From Belliella filtrata (GTDB taxonomy: Bacteria; Bacteroidota; Bacteroidia; Cytophagales; Cyclobacteriaceae), in contig NZ_JAKZGP010000003.1 in NCBI RefSeq assembly GCF_022549775.1, positions 104,289 to 168,288 of the forward strand: a stretch of 64,000 nucleotides of DNA, given 5' to 3'. Positions 1 to 8,842 of this stretch are shown here, in pieces. Each line of letters begins with the position of its first letter. Position 1 is the stretch's first letter. Position numbers and translations under genes: made by a program. Under the pieces are notes generated by a model that ran no database searches, had not been told where the DNA came from, and saw only the letters and a program-made list of their open reading frames with translations.

Positions 1-1
1 T

Positions 2-760
2 ACAATTGCTGGATCATGGGAAAATAAAGGCAAGGCCACAGAGTTTGACAAGCAAGAATACTTAGAAACATTAAGAAAGGCAGCTAGAGTAGATGAGTTG
101 CTTACCAAACACAGTACGATCATGGATAAGTATGATCCAAACAAAAGGGTAGGTATCATCCTTGACGAATGGGGAACGTGGTTCCAAGTGGAGCCAGGAA
201 CTAACCCTGGATTCTTGTATCAGCAGAACACCATGAGAGATGCTCAAGTGGCAGCCATTTCACTGAATATTTTCAACAAGCACGCTGAAAGGCTTCATAT
301 GGCTAATCTTGCTCAGACTGTAAACGTCCTTCAAGCGGTTATTTTAACCAATGAAACCGACATGATTTTGACCCCAACGTACCATGTCTTTGACCTATAC
401 AAGCCGCACAAAGATGCGACTTTGCTTTCACATGATCTGAAAAGTGAGGAAGTTAGCTTCGGAAGAGAGAAAATGGAAGCTTTACATGTCTCTACTTCAA
501 GATCTGAAGATGGCACAGTCAATATCAGCATTGCCAATATTAATCCTGACAAAAAGATTGATCTTGATGTAGTGCTAAGAGGCATTGACGCAAAATCTGT
601 TACTGCACAATTCATCACTGCACCAGCTGTAAATTCTCATAATACATTCGAGCACAAAGATGTGGTCAAAAAGGCTGAATTCAAAGATTTCAAATTGAGC
701 AAGGATAACTTGAAAATTGCTGTTCCAGCAAACGCTGTAATGATGGTTCGAGTAAAGTAA
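2..760 (+). CDS. Alpha-L-arabinofuranosidase, GH51 (C-terminal part, cut by window edge)
   Basis: The frame is open from base 2, so this is the 3' portion of a longer gene; the TTG at 98 is internal and not a start. The motif DEWGTWF matches the GH51 nucleophile region, where the Glu is the catalytic nucleophile in characterised arabinofuranosidases. It is followed by the family's usual run on tandem NETD and TPTYHVFDLYKPH, which leads into the C-terminal beta-sandwich ending at residues VMMVRVK. GH51 enzymes release terminal L-arabinose from arabinan or arabinoxylan. Downstream araB, araD and an aldose epimerase give the released sugar a catabolic route. The signal peptide and acid/base residue lie outside the window, so localisation cannot be judged. 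Confidence 0.9.
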   Translation, partial: TIAGSWENKGKATEFDKQEYLETLRKAARVDELLTKHSTIMDKYDPNKRVGIILDEWGTWFQVEPGTNPGFLYQQNTMRDAQVAAISLNIFNKHAERLHMANLAQTVNVLQAVILTNETDMILTPTYHVFDLYKPHKDATLLSHDLKSEEVSFGREKMEALHVSTSRSEDGTVNISIANINPDKKIDLDVVLRGIDAKSVTAQFITAPAVNSHNTFEHKDVVKKAEFKDFKLSKDNLKIAVPANAVMMVRVK

Positions 761-841
761 GTCTTATCATTGAAAAAGATTTGCTTGTTTAAATAAGGGA
801 TGAATTCAATGTCTTTACGGAATCTATTCTTTATTGTAAGC

Positions 842-856
842 TGTCAACAGTTGACA
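842..856. promoter_or_regulatory. Operator-like dyad, copy 1
   Basis: This is a perfect palindrome, TGTCAAC-A-GTTGACA, in the spacer before the GH97 gene. A second copy with 12 of 15 matching bases lies at 883-897, centre to centre 41 bp away, about four helical turns. Such a pair on one DNA face is what a dimeric repressor or activator of the arabinose genes would use. The cognate regulator is not in the window. Confidence 0.5.
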
Positions 857-882
857 TTCCGAGCATGGTATTGCTTACGGAT

Positions 883-897
883 TGTCGACTGTTGGCA
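883..897. promoter_or_regulatory. Operator-like dyad, copy 2
   Basis: The sequence TGTCGACTGTTGGCA is an imperfect dyad matching copy 1 (842-856) at 12 of 15 positions. It lies 50 bp before the GH97 start codon. Function as an operator is inferred from the symmetry, the repetition and the position. Confidence 0.45.
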
Positions 898-946
898 TTG
901 TTGGTTTTAAAATATTAAGCATTGGAAGAAAAATCTAACAACCATA

Positions 947-2899
947 ATGAAAAGTTCAATTAGCGTATTTATAACAGCTTTGCTTGTAGTGTGTACATTT
1001 GCATGCGATCAAAGCCATGACCATGAACACCATACTGTAGGTAGTCCAGATAAACTAACTCAAGTAGCTTTTAGCATAGAATCAGGAGAGCTTTTCTATG
1101 AGATATATCATAAGCAGGAGCAAATTTTAGAACCATCAAGGTTAGGTTTGGTGTGGGAAAACTTTGATTTTTCCAATAACCTTCAGCTTACAGCTGTATC
1201 AGAAGTGTCTATTGTAAGTGATACCTACGAGCTTGTTCATGGAAAGCAGAAGTCTCACCACTATCAAGCTAACGAAAGAATCTTGACTTTGGAAAATAAT
1301 GAGGGAAAAGAGCTTCAAGTGGTATTTAGCGTGTCAGACAACGGCGTAGCTTTCAAGTATGTACTTCCAGATCTTGGTGATTCAAAAGTGAAAATGCTTG
1401 AAGAATTGACCACTTATAATTTTAAGACATCTGCAAAGACTTGGATTCAGCCTATGGCTGACCCAAAGACAGGTTGGGAAAAAACTAACCCTTCTTATGA
1501 AGAGTCTTATGAGAAAGGAGTAGCTGTAGGGAGCCCATCACCAATTGCCTCTGGATGGATTTATCCAGCACTTTTCCAATCGGATGATACTTGGGTACTG
1601 ATCTCGGAAGCAGGTTTAGGGGCTGATCATGCCGCTAGCAGGTTAGCAGCAGATTCTCCTAATGGTGAATACAGAATTACTTATCCTTCAGACCAAGAGA
1701 AGATTTTTGATGGAGCAGTTTTTCCCTCGGCAACCGAATCCTGGGAAAGTCCTTGGAGGGTTTTGGCAATTGGCTCATTAGAAGCTATAGTTCATTCTAC
1801 CTTAGGGACAGACCTCGCAGCCCCTCAGCGCACTGATTTAGATTTCACATATGTGAAACCTGGGGCTGCTTCATGGAGTTGGGCTTTAGGGAAAGATGAG
1901 TCCATTTACTATGATATTCAAAAAAAACACATCGATTATGCATCAGAGATGAACTGGAACTACTGCCTAGTAGACGTGAATTGGGATGTAAATATTGGTT
2001 ATGAAAAAATAGGAGAATTGGCACAATATGCCCAAAGCAAAGGTGTAGGTTTGATTTTGTGGTATAATTCTGCAGGTGATTGGAACTCTACTCCCTACAC
2101 ACCAAAGCATCAATTGTTGACTAGAGAAATGCGTACAGCGGAATTCAATAAAATCAGAGATTTGGGAGTCAAAGGTGTGAAAATTGATTTTTTTGGAGGG
2201 GATGGCCAGTCTGTGATGCAGTACTATCATGATATTTTGGAAGATGCAGCTAAGTCAAATTTGGTGGTCAACTTCCATGGGGCAACCTTACCGAGAGGTT
2301 GGCACAGAACATATCCCAACTTGGTCACTGTAGAAGCCGTCAAAGGATTTGAAATGATTACCTTTGATCAGAAGTTTGCTGATGAAGCGCCCAAGCACAT
2401 GGCTATACTTCCATTTACAAGGAATGTGTATGATCCGATGGATTTTACGCCTATGGCACTTCATGAAATCCCAAATATTATAAGAAGAAGTTCCAAAGGT
2501 TTTGAATTGGCATTATCTGTATTGTTCTATTCTGGAATTCAACATTATGCCGAATCACCTGAGGGAATGGCCAAGCAATCGGAGGAGGTAAAGGATTTTC
2601 TCAGAAAGCTTCCTAATTCCTGGGAAGAGACTAAATTTATAGAAGGGTTTCCTGGAGACTATGTGGTATTAGCCAGAAGAAATGGATCCGATTGGTATAT
2701 TTCAGGAATCAATGCGCTTGAAACTTCTCAATCTATCGATATAGATCTTTCCAAACTCGGGCTTTCATCCTCCAAAGGCTTTTTAATCACCGATGATGAA
2801 TCTAGTGAATCATGGCGTTTTGAAGATTTGGATGAATCCTCCAATTTATCCGTAGAAATGAATCCAAATGGTGGGTTTGTAATCCATTTAACGAAATAA
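947..2899 (+). CDS. GH97 family glycosidase, lipoprotein (retaining type, alpha-galactosidase or beta-L-arabinopyranosidase-like)
   Basis: The 650-residue protein has a lipoprotein signal peptide (cysteine in TFAC, residue 20) followed by a His-rich stretch. The GH97 layout is visible: an N-terminal beta-sandwich, a TIM barrel and a C-terminal beta domain. Asp414 in VKIDFFGGD sits almost exactly where the retaining GH97 enzymes carry the nucleophile (Asp415 in BtGal97b). Glu463 in VTVEAVKGFE is the likely acid/base. Inverting SusB-type alpha-glucosidases lack that Asp, so alpha-galactosidase or beta-L-arabinopyranosidase activity is more likely than starch use, which also fits the arabinose locus. 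Substrate is inferred. Its stop lies 14 bp before araB, suggesting co-transcription. Confidence 0.88.
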   Translation: MKSSISVFITALLVVCTFACDQSHDHEHHTVGSPDKLTQVAFSIESGELFYEIYHKQEQILEPSRLGLVWENFDFSNNLQLTAVSEVSIVSDTYELVHGKQKSHHYQANERILTLENNEGKELQVVFSVSDNGVAFKYVLPDLGDSKVKMLEELTTYNFKTSAKTWIQPMADPKTGWEKTNPSYEESYEKGVAVGSPSPIASGWIYPALFQSDDTWVLISEAGLGADHAASRLAADSPNGEYRITYPSDQEKIFDGAVFPSATESWESPWRVLAIGSLEAIVHSTLGTDLAAPQRTDLDFTYVKPGAASWSWALGKDESIYYDIQKKHIDYASEMNWNYCLVDVNWDVNIGYEKIGELAQYAQSKGVGLILWYNSAGDWNSTPYTPKHQLLTREMRTAEFNKIRDLGVKGVKIDFFGGDGQSVMQYYHDILEDAAKSNLVVNFHGATLPRGWHRTYPNLVTVEAVKGFEMITFDQKFADEAPKHMAILPFTRNVYDPMDFTPMALHEIPNIIRRSSKGFELALSVLFYSGIQHYAESPEGMAKQSEEVKDFLRKLPNSWEETKFIEGFPGDYVVLARRNGSDWYISGINALETSQSIDIDLSKLGLSSSKGFLITDDESSESWRFEDLDESSNLSVEMNPNGGFVIHLTK

Positions 2900-2913
2900 A
2901 AATAAGTAAAATA

Positions 2914-4581
2914 ATGAATAATAAATATGTAATCGGACTTGATTATGGCTCGGACTCTGTCAGGGCAGTATTGGTAGATACTTCAAATGGGAACTGTCTT
3001 GCTAGCCAGGTCTACTGGTATCCAAGATGGAAAGCAGGGAAATATTGTGATCCTGTGTCCAATAGGTTTAGACAACATCCAAAAGATCATCTTGAAGGCC
3101 TAGAGGAGACGATCAAAGGTGTGCTAGCAAGTTCTGGGGTAGACAGTACATCTGTCAAAGCAATCTGTGTAGATACCACAGGCTCTTCACCTATGCCAGT
3201 AGACGAAAAAGGTCAGTCTCTGGCACTAAAACCAGGGTTTGAAGAGAATCCAAATGCTATGATGGTGCTATGGAAAGACCATACAGGAATCAAAGAAGCC
3301 GATGAAATCAATCATGTGGCTAGAACGTGGGGAGGAGAAGATTATACCAAATATGAGGGTGGAATTTACTCTTCTGAATGGTTTTGGGCAAAAATCCTTC
3401 ATGTAGCTAGAGAAGATGAGGCAGTAAAAAATGCAGCCTTCTCATGGATGGAGCATTGTGATTTTATTACAGCTCAATTGATCGGAAGTACAGATCCATT
3501 GACATTCAAAAGAAGTAGGTGTGCAGCTGGTCACAAAGCGCTTTGGCATGAGTCATGGGGAGGTTTGCCACCAAAGGAGTTTTTGGGGCTGTTTGACCCT
3601 TATTTGGCAGAATTGAGAGATAGGTTATTTACAAAAACATATACTTCAGACCAAGTAGCAGGTAATTTGAGTCCCGAATGGGCAAGTCGCTTGGGGCTGT
3701 CAGAAGATACCATTGTGGCAGTAGGTACATTTGATGCCCATGCAGGAGCTGTAGGAGGGGAAATCACAGAAAACACCCTGATCAAAGTCATGGGGACATC
3801 CACATGTGATGTGATGGTAGCCTCCAGAGAAACTATTGGCGATAAGCTAGTCAAAGGAATCTGTGGACAGGTAGATGGCTCAGTGATCCCCGGGGCAATT
3901 GGATTAGAAGCTGGACAGTCTGGTTTTGGTGATGTACTTGCCTGGTTCAAAAATCTTGTTGTCAAGCCAACCATCTCCGTGATCAAGGATACTGATCATA
4001 TCAGTCAAGAACAAAAAGACAATTTGATAGCTGAAATAGAAGACAGGATCATCGTTCAACTTTCAGAAGATGCATTAAATATCCCCGTTTCTGAGTCCAA
4101 GATTGTCTCCTTGGATTGGATTAATGGTAGAAGAACACCAGATGCCAATCAGTCTTTAAAAGGAGCTATCAGGAACTTGAACATGGGGTCTGATGCTGCA
4201 AGGGTGTTCAAATCCTTAGTAGAAGCTATCAGTTTTGGATCCAAGCGCATAGTGGAGCGCTTTAGAGAAGAAGGGGTACAAATAGATGCAGTAATTGGTC
4301 TAGGAGGAGTCGCCAAGAAATCCACTTTGGTGATGCAAACTTTAGCTGATGTGCTCAACATGCCGATCAAAGTAGCCACTTCTGATCAAGCACCTGCACT
4401 CGGAGCAGCCATGTATGCAGCAGTAGCAGCTGGAATTCATCCAGACACAGCATCCGCAATCAAAGCCATGAGCAACGGCTTCGATAAAGTATACGAACCA
4501 ATTTCAGCTAATGTCCCAGTATATGAGAAGCTGTATGCTGAATATGTGGAATTCGGGAAGCTAGTGGAGAATGGCAATTGA
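2914..4581 (+). CDS. araB: Ribulokinase
   Basis: This 555-residue FGGY-family kinase begins GLDYGSDSVRAVLVD, the phosphate-1 motif of the ASKHA fold, and has the ribulokinase-type segment CVDTTGSSPMPVDE. A second-domain motif GTSTCDVMV and the C-terminal GLGGVAKKS and APALGAAMYAA complete the ATP-binding fold. Length matches AraB of other bacteria. It phosphorylates L-ribulose in the cytoplasm to L-ribulose 5-phosphate, the substrate of AraD encoded 478 bp downstream. No araA isomerase is seen in the window; it may lie elsewhere or beyond the left edge. Confidence 0.95.
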   Translation: MNNKYVIGLDYGSDSVRAVLVDTSNGNCLASQVYWYPRWKAGKYCDPVSNRFRQHPKDHLEGLEETIKGVLASSGVDSTSVKAICVDTTGSSPMPVDEKGQSLALKPGFEENPNAMMVLWKDHTGIKEADEINHVARTWGGEDYTKYEGGIYSSEWFWAKILHVAREDEAVKNAAFSWMEHCDFITAQLIGSTDPLTFKRSRCAAGHKALWHESWGGLPPKEFLGLFDPYLAELRDRLFTKTYTSDQVAGNLSPEWASRLGLSEDTIVAVGTFDAHAGAVGGEITENTLIKVMGTSTCDVMVASRETIGDKLVKGICGQVDGSVIPGAIGLEAGQSGFGDVLAWFKNLVVKPTISVIKDTDHISQEQKDNLIAEIEDRIIVQLSEDALNIPVSESKIVSLDWINGRRTPDANQSLKGAIRNLNMGSDAARVFKSLVEAISFGSKRIVERFREEGVQIDAVIGLGGVAKKSTLVMQTLADVLNMPIKVATSDQAPALGAAMYAAVAAGIHPDTASAIKAMSNGFDKVYEPISANVPVYEKLYAEYVEFGKLVENGN

Positions 4582-4610
4582 TTTTAGAAGGTAGTCCCGA
4601 TAGCTTGGGA

Positions 4611-4664
4611 TTAGATTGGAAAAGGGATTGTGTATTTTTATTACACATTAATTTTCTAATCTAA
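4611..4664 (+). repeat. Long imperfect hairpin between araB and the small four-helix gene
   Basis: Nested complementary blocks pair across 54 bases: TTAGATT (4611-4617) with AATCTAA (4658-4664), GAAAA (4619-4623) with TTTTC (4652-4656), and TGTGTA (4629-4634) with TACACA (4642-4647). A smaller TCCCGA/TTGGGA dyad lies just before it. It has no U-tract. It could end araB transcription partially, protect mRNA, or mark the boundary of the inserted four-helix gene; the sequence alone does not decide. Confidence 0.5.
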
Positions 4665-4720
4665 CTGTTACCGCTAGGCAAAATCAAATAAAACATAGGA
4701 CAAAGCAGTTTGCTCTAGCT

Positions 4721-5032
4721 GTGATTGAAGTTATTGAATTTCTAACAAATTCCGCATCAGCAAAAGTAATTTCACATCAGCTTACTAAAGCAGCTACTTT
4801 TGTAGGTGCAAATTATAGAGCTGTGTGCAGGACAATAAGTGATGATGAGTTTATTTCTAAGCTTCAAATAGCTTTAGAAGAGGCAGATGAAACTTGTTAT
4901 TGGTTAGAATTAATTCAAGCGAAGTGTTGGGTTGATGTTTCAAATCAACTACAAGGAGCAAATGTGCTAAAAGCCATTTTTGTCAGTAGTCTAAAAACGA
5001 TCAAAAGCAGGATTAAAAATTCGAGTAAATGA
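4721..5032 (+). CDS. Four-helix-bundle protein (23S rRNA intervening-sequence-like family), start codon unclear
   Basis: The 103 residues from a GTG show the family hallmarks VGANYRAVCR and LEEADETCYWLELI. The family's first helix, normally beginning around a K-x-R-T-K-Q-F-A-L segment, is present in the same frame upstream of the GTG (IKHRTKQFALA from 4688) but no ATG, GTG or TTG precedes it. The frame is open back to a stop at 4649 and the natural first residue falls on an ATA at 4688. Either ATA initiates, or the start was lost and the gene is decaying. Proteins of this fold are basic helical bundles, structurally related to the Avd accessory protein of diversity-generating retroelements; no enzymatic role is known. 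The gene splits araB from araD. Confidence 0.75.
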   Translation: MIEVIEFLTNSASAKVISHQLTKAATFVGANYRAVCRTISDDEFISKLQIALEEADETCYWLELIQAKCWVDVSNQLQGANVLKAIFVSSLKTIKSRIKNSSK

Positions 5033-5059
5033 TTTAAACTCCAAAATCTACAATAAACA

Positions 5060-5758
5060 ATGTACAAAGAACTAAAACAAGCCTGTTACCAGGCGAATAT
5101 GGAATTGCCGAAGTTGGACTTGGTGGTCTATACTTTTGGAAATGTGAGTGCTGTTGATAGGGCAAATGGAGTGTTTGCTATCAAGCCTAGTGGAGTGCCT
5201 TACGAGAGCTTAAAGGTTGATGATATTGTTATTGTCGACTTTGATGCCAAGGTAGTGGAGGGAAAAATGAGACCTTCATCAGATACCAAGACCCATGCGT
5301 TTTTATACAAGCACTGGGAGCATATTGGTGGGATATGTCACACGCACTCTACCTATGCAGTTGCTTGGGCACAAGCCATTATGGATGTGCCTAACTTTGG
5401 GACCACTCATGCTGATCACCTTACGGCTGACATCCCGTGTGCTCCACCTATGGCGGATCATTTGATAGAAGGGGATTATGAATACAATACTGGACAGCAG
5501 ATTTTGGATTGTTTTTCAGAGAAAAACTTGAGTCCAGAAGAGGTGGAAATGATATTGGTGGGAAGCCATGGTCCTTTTGCTTGGGGAAAAGATGCCGCAA
5601 AGGCAGTCTATAATAGCAAAGTGCTTGAAGAGGTGGCAAAAATGGCTTACCTTACACTGCAAATTAACCCAAATGCTGCGAGGCTAAAAAATGCGTTGAT
5701 CAAAAAACACTATGAAAGAAAGCATGGTAAGGACGCATACTACGGTCAAGGTTGCTAA
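5060..5758 (+). CDS. araD: L-ribulose-5-phosphate 4-epimerase
   Basis: This 232-residue class II aldolase-family protein carries zinc ligands His94 and His96 in CHTHSTYA and His170 in GSHGPFAWG. These correspond to His95, His97 and His171 of E. coli AraD. Asp75 in SSDTKTH matches the catalytic Asp76. FGNVSAVD and GVPYESL match the phosphate-binding loops. It converts L-ribulose 5-phosphate into D-xylulose 5-phosphate for the pentose phosphate pathway. The ATG at 5060 is preceded by an A-rich stretch typical of this phylum. The stop is 12 bp before the epimerase gene, so the two are almost certainly co-transcribed. Confidence 0.95.
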   Translation: MYKELKQACYQANMELPKLDLVVYTFGNVSAVDRANGVFAIKPSGVPYESLKVDDIVIVDFDAKVVEGKMRPSSDTKTHAFLYKHWEHIGGICHTHSTYAVAWAQAIMDVPNFGTTHADHLTADIPCAPPMADHLIEGDYEYNTGQQILDCFSEKNLSPEEVEMILVGSHGPFAWGKDAAKAVYNSKVLEEVAKMAYLTLQINPNAARLKNALIKKHYERKHGKDAYYGQGC

Positions 5759-5770
5759 AAAATAAAACAC

Positions 5771-6919
5771 ATGAAGAAATCAAATTTTAAAACAATAGCC
5801 TTATTGTTTTCAGCATTCCTGGTAGGAATGTGGAGCTGTTCAGCTCCCAAATCAGAAGAGACTTCTGAAGAAATTGAAGAAGTGAAATTTATGTCCAATG
5901 TTTCCGAAGTAAAAGTTGGAGATCAGCAGGCAAAAGTATTCCATCTAGAAAATAGTAATGGAATGGTCGTTGAGATTTCTAGCTTTGGAGGCATTGTTAC
6001 CAAGCTGATTGTGCCCGATAGAGATGGCAAGTTGGAAAATGTAGTACTCGGATATGAATCTGTGGATGGGTATGATACCAATGATTACTACTTGGGAGCT
6101 ACTGCAGGAAGATATGCTAATCGGATAGCCAAAGGAAAGTTTGAGCTAGATGGTACAGCCTATCAAGTGACCACAAACGATGGAAATAATCACCTACATG
6201 GCGGTACACTTGGCTTCAATCGCAAGCATTGGGATGGTACATTAGAAGAAGATGATGAAGCAATTAAAGTGAAATTAACTTATACTAGCCCTGATGGGGA
6301 AGAAGGATATCCGGGTAATTTGTCTACTACGCTAGTCTATACTTTGACTGAAGATAATAAGCTCTTGATAAGTTTTGAATCGGAGACAGATAAGCCGACT
6401 ATAGTGAATCTTACACATCATGGATACTTCAACTTGAGTGCGATGAAGGAAGATATCCTAGGCCATGAGCTTTCCATCAATGCCGCAAAATACACCCCAG
6501 TAGACGGAGAATTGATCCCTACGGGTGAGCTTAAGGAAGTTAAAGACACACCGTTTGATTTTAACAAATCTACTCCAATAGGCGAAAGAATCTCAGATGT
6601 ACCAGGGGGATATGACCACAATTATGTAGTCAAAGAAAAGCATGATGGTAAACTTGCCAAAATGGCTACCTTATATCATGCTGGTTCAGGTAGGATGATG
6701 GAGCTTTATGCAGATTCGCCAGCTGTACAGTTTTATTCAGGAAACTTCTTAGATGGCGCATTGACGACCAATGGTGTCACGTATTCTCAATATATGGGAC
6801 TTTGTCTGGAGCCTCAGACTTTTCCAAATGCACCAAACGAGCCAAGCTTCCCTTCTGCCAGATTGAACCCTGGAGAAAAGTATGTTCATAACATTGAACT
6901 CCACTTCTCTGCGAAGTAA
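5771..6919 (+). CDS. galM: Aldose 1-epimerase (galactose mutarotase family), lipoprotein
   Basis: The protein has 382 residues. A lipoprotein signal peptide ends at Cys23 (MWSC), so it is probably anchored in the periplasm or outer membrane, as is common for Bacteroidota mutarotases. Family motifs are NHLHGGTLGFNRK, the catalytic His pair region LTHHGYFNL (His216/217) and the catalytic Glu347 in LEPQTFPNAPN. It interconverts alpha and beta anomers of aldoses such as galactose or arabinose released by the upstream glycosidases. It closes the arabinose gene run and is followed by a strong terminator at 6947-6991. Confidence 0.93.
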   Translation: MKKSNFKTIALLFSAFLVGMWSCSAPKSEETSEEIEEVKFMSNVSEVKVGDQQAKVFHLENSNGMVVEISSFGGIVTKLIVPDRDGKLENVVLGYESVDGYDTNDYYLGATAGRYANRIAKGKFELDGTAYQVTTNDGNNHLHGGTLGFNRKHWDGTLEEDDEAIKVKLTYTSPDGEEGYPGNLSTTLVYTLTEDNKLLISFESETDKPTIVNLTHHGYFNLSAMKEDILGHELSINAAKYTPVDGELIPTGELKEVKDTPFDFNKSTPIGERISDVPGGYDHNYVVKEKHDGKLAKMATLYHAGSGRMMELYADSPAVQFYSGNFLDGALTTNGVTYSQYMGLCLEPQTFPNAPNEPSFPSARLNPGEKYVHNIELHFSAK

Positions 6920-6946
6920 TCTTCCATAGATACATTATTATATTTA

Positions 6947-6991
6947 AAGTGTGGTTTGGATAGTTTTCTTATCCAAACCACACTTGTTTTT
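6947..6991 (+). terminator. Rho-independent terminator of the arabinose operon
   Basis: A perfect 15-bp stem (6947-6961 with 6971-6985) encloses a 9-nt loop and is followed by GTTTTT. It lies 28 bp after the galM stop and has the form of an intrinsic terminator. Confidence 0.85.
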
Positions 6992-7103
6992 GATCCTATA
7001 AGTTTTAAAAGAGTAGATAGTTTTATTTTTTGATATCATATGAGGTTTCCCTAGTTGATTTTGCCTTTTCTGGTTAATTTGGTCTAAAATATAATTCTAG
7101 ATT

Positions 7104-8768
7104 ATGGAAAACGATGCTTTTGACTTTTGGAAGTTTTTAGCTGGGATTGGTATATTCCTATGGGGAATGAATCTTTTGGAAGGTGCAATCAAAGAGTTAG
7201 GGGGTAAATCATTTCGAAACCTCTTACAGAAATCTACCAATACAGCTCTTAAAGGTGTGCTTATTGGTGCCTTGATTACCGCTGTACTCCAAAGTAGTTC
7301 TTTAGTAACCCTCATGGTACTCGCTTTCTTGGGAGCTGGGGTAATTAATTTAAAAAATGCGATAGGGGTGGTCTTAGGTGCTAATTTAGGGACTACTATT
7401 ACAGCTTGGATAGTGGCCACATTAGGTTTCAAACTTAGTGTAGCGGCTTTTGCTTTACCATTTTTGGGTGTTGGCTGTATTTTGTATTTGTTTTTGACAA
7501 ATAGGCCCATTTTAAAAAACACTGGTGCATTTGCTATTGGGTTCGGATTGTTGTTTTTAGGATTGGATTTCATGAAGACAGCTATTGAAGCAGTTGCTGA
7601 ACAGATAGATTTGAGCGTATTTGCTTCTTATGGCCTTTGGGTTTTTATGATCATTGGCATAGTGGTCACTGCATTGATCCAATCCAGTTCTGCTATGATC
7701 GTCATAGTGCTTTCTGCTATGAGTTCAGGGGTTATTGATTTGACTGCTGGAGCAGTTGTGATCATAGGAGCCAATATTGGAACTACCATCACCGTCGGTT
7801 TAGGTTCAATAAAAGGAACTCCTGATAAAAAACGATTGGCTTTGGCTCACTTTTTATTCAATGCAGTGACAGGTATAATTGTGTTTATTTTTATTGAGCG
7901 TTTGATTTTTTATACAATGAAATTTTTTCATATCAGTGATCCATTGATGGAATTAGTATTGATCAATACGGTCATTAATTTGATTGGCTTGATTTTATTT
8001 TTCCCCTTTATCAGTCACTTAGAAAAATGGTTGAATTCAAAATTTGTCAAAGGAGTAAGTGATAACGTCGCTCAATACATTCATAAAGTGAGTCCAAGCA
8101 TCCCTGAGGCTGCGATAGCAGCTTTGGAAAAAGAGGTTGTGTTGGCTATGCACTTGTCAGCCAGCTTTATACAAAAAGTTTGGGGTAATGGGGATAATTT
8201 CGAAAAACAAGATCCTTTATGGAAGAGGATTGTTCGAGAGCCTAAAAATCTCATGGGCGATTATCAGAAAATCAAGATGCTAGAAGATGAACTGACTGCA
8301 TACCACATCATCATCCAAAAAGAAGAGTTAGATATAGACTTGGCTAACAAAGCTACCTCTTTGATGCTAGCATTGAGGTTGGTAGTGTATGCTGCAAAGG
8401 ATTTTAAAGATATCATACATAATATTGAGGAGATGAAAGAAACTGGAGATTTGCATATAAAAGATTTGTATAGATCACTATCTAAATTCACACATGATGA
8501 AATTTTGAGGATGAATGAACAAATTGACCAAAAGACAAATATTGAAAGCAATACATGGATTAGTTTGCATGACAAAACTTATCAGTTGATGATTGATGAC
8601 CTCTATAGGAATGCTAAAGACGGAAAATTAGCCTTGCCTTTTTCGACATTGACTAATGTAATTAAACAGACTGTCTCTGGATTAGATAATTATGGAGATG
8701 CTTTACTGCACAGAAAGTATTTGGAGACCAATGTGATAGATTTACCTTTGAGCGAGCTACACACGTAA
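7104..8768 (+). CDS. Na/Pi cotransporter family protein with PhoU-like C-terminal domain
   Basis: The 554-residue protein has about ten hydrophobic segments in its first 310 residues. They contain the duplicated QSSS signature of the Na_Pi_cotrans family: LQSSSLVTLMVLAFLG and IQSSSAMIVIVLSAMSS, each followed by GANLGTTIT or GANIGTTIT. Residues from about 330 to 550 are soluble and helical, resembling the PhoU-like tail found in bacterial members such as YjbB. The family moves phosphate with sodium; bacterial forms often export phosphate. The ATG at 7104 starts just before the first membrane segment. It is followed by a Crp-family regulator in the same direction. Confidence 0.88.
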   Translation: MENDAFDFWKFLAGIGIFLWGMNLLEGAIKELGGKSFRNLLQKSTNTALKGVLIGALITAVLQSSSLVTLMVLAFLGAGVINLKNAIGVVLGANLGTTITAWIVATLGFKLSVAAFALPFLGVGCILYLFLTNRPILKNTGAFAIGFGLLFLGLDFMKTAIEAVAEQIDLSVFASYGLWVFMIIGIVVTALIQSSSAMIVIVLSAMSSGVIDLTAGAVVIIGANIGTTITVGLGSIKGTPDKKRLALAHFLFNAVTGIIVFIFIERLIFYTMKFFHISDPLMELVLINTVINLIGLILFFPFISHLEKWLNSKFVKGVSDNVAQYIHKVSPSIPEAAIAALEKEVVLAMHLSASFIQKVWGNGDNFEKQDPLWKRIVREPKNLMGDYQKIKMLEDELTAYHIIIQKEELDIDLANKATSLMLALRLVVYAAKDFKDIIHNIEEMKETGDLHIKDLYRSLSKFTHDEILRMNEQIDQKTNIESNTWISLHDKTYQLMIDDLYRNAKDGKLALPFSTLTNVIKQTVSGLDNYGDALLHRKYLETNVIDLPLSELHT

Positions 8769-8842
8769 GTGAAAGGATCAAATTATCTTCTTTGTGACTA
8801 TTGTTACAAAGGCCTGAAAGGCGAATATTTAATTTTAAAAAT

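Noticed and set aside
4611..4664. Possible riboswitch between araB and the four-helix gene
   Set aside because: The structure is a single long imperfect hairpin with no known aptamer features.
7097..7573. A 158-codon minus-strand frame opposite the Na/Pi cotransporter
   Set aside because: It mirrors hydrophobic codons of the transporter and is rich in Pro/Lys/Asn without a start context.
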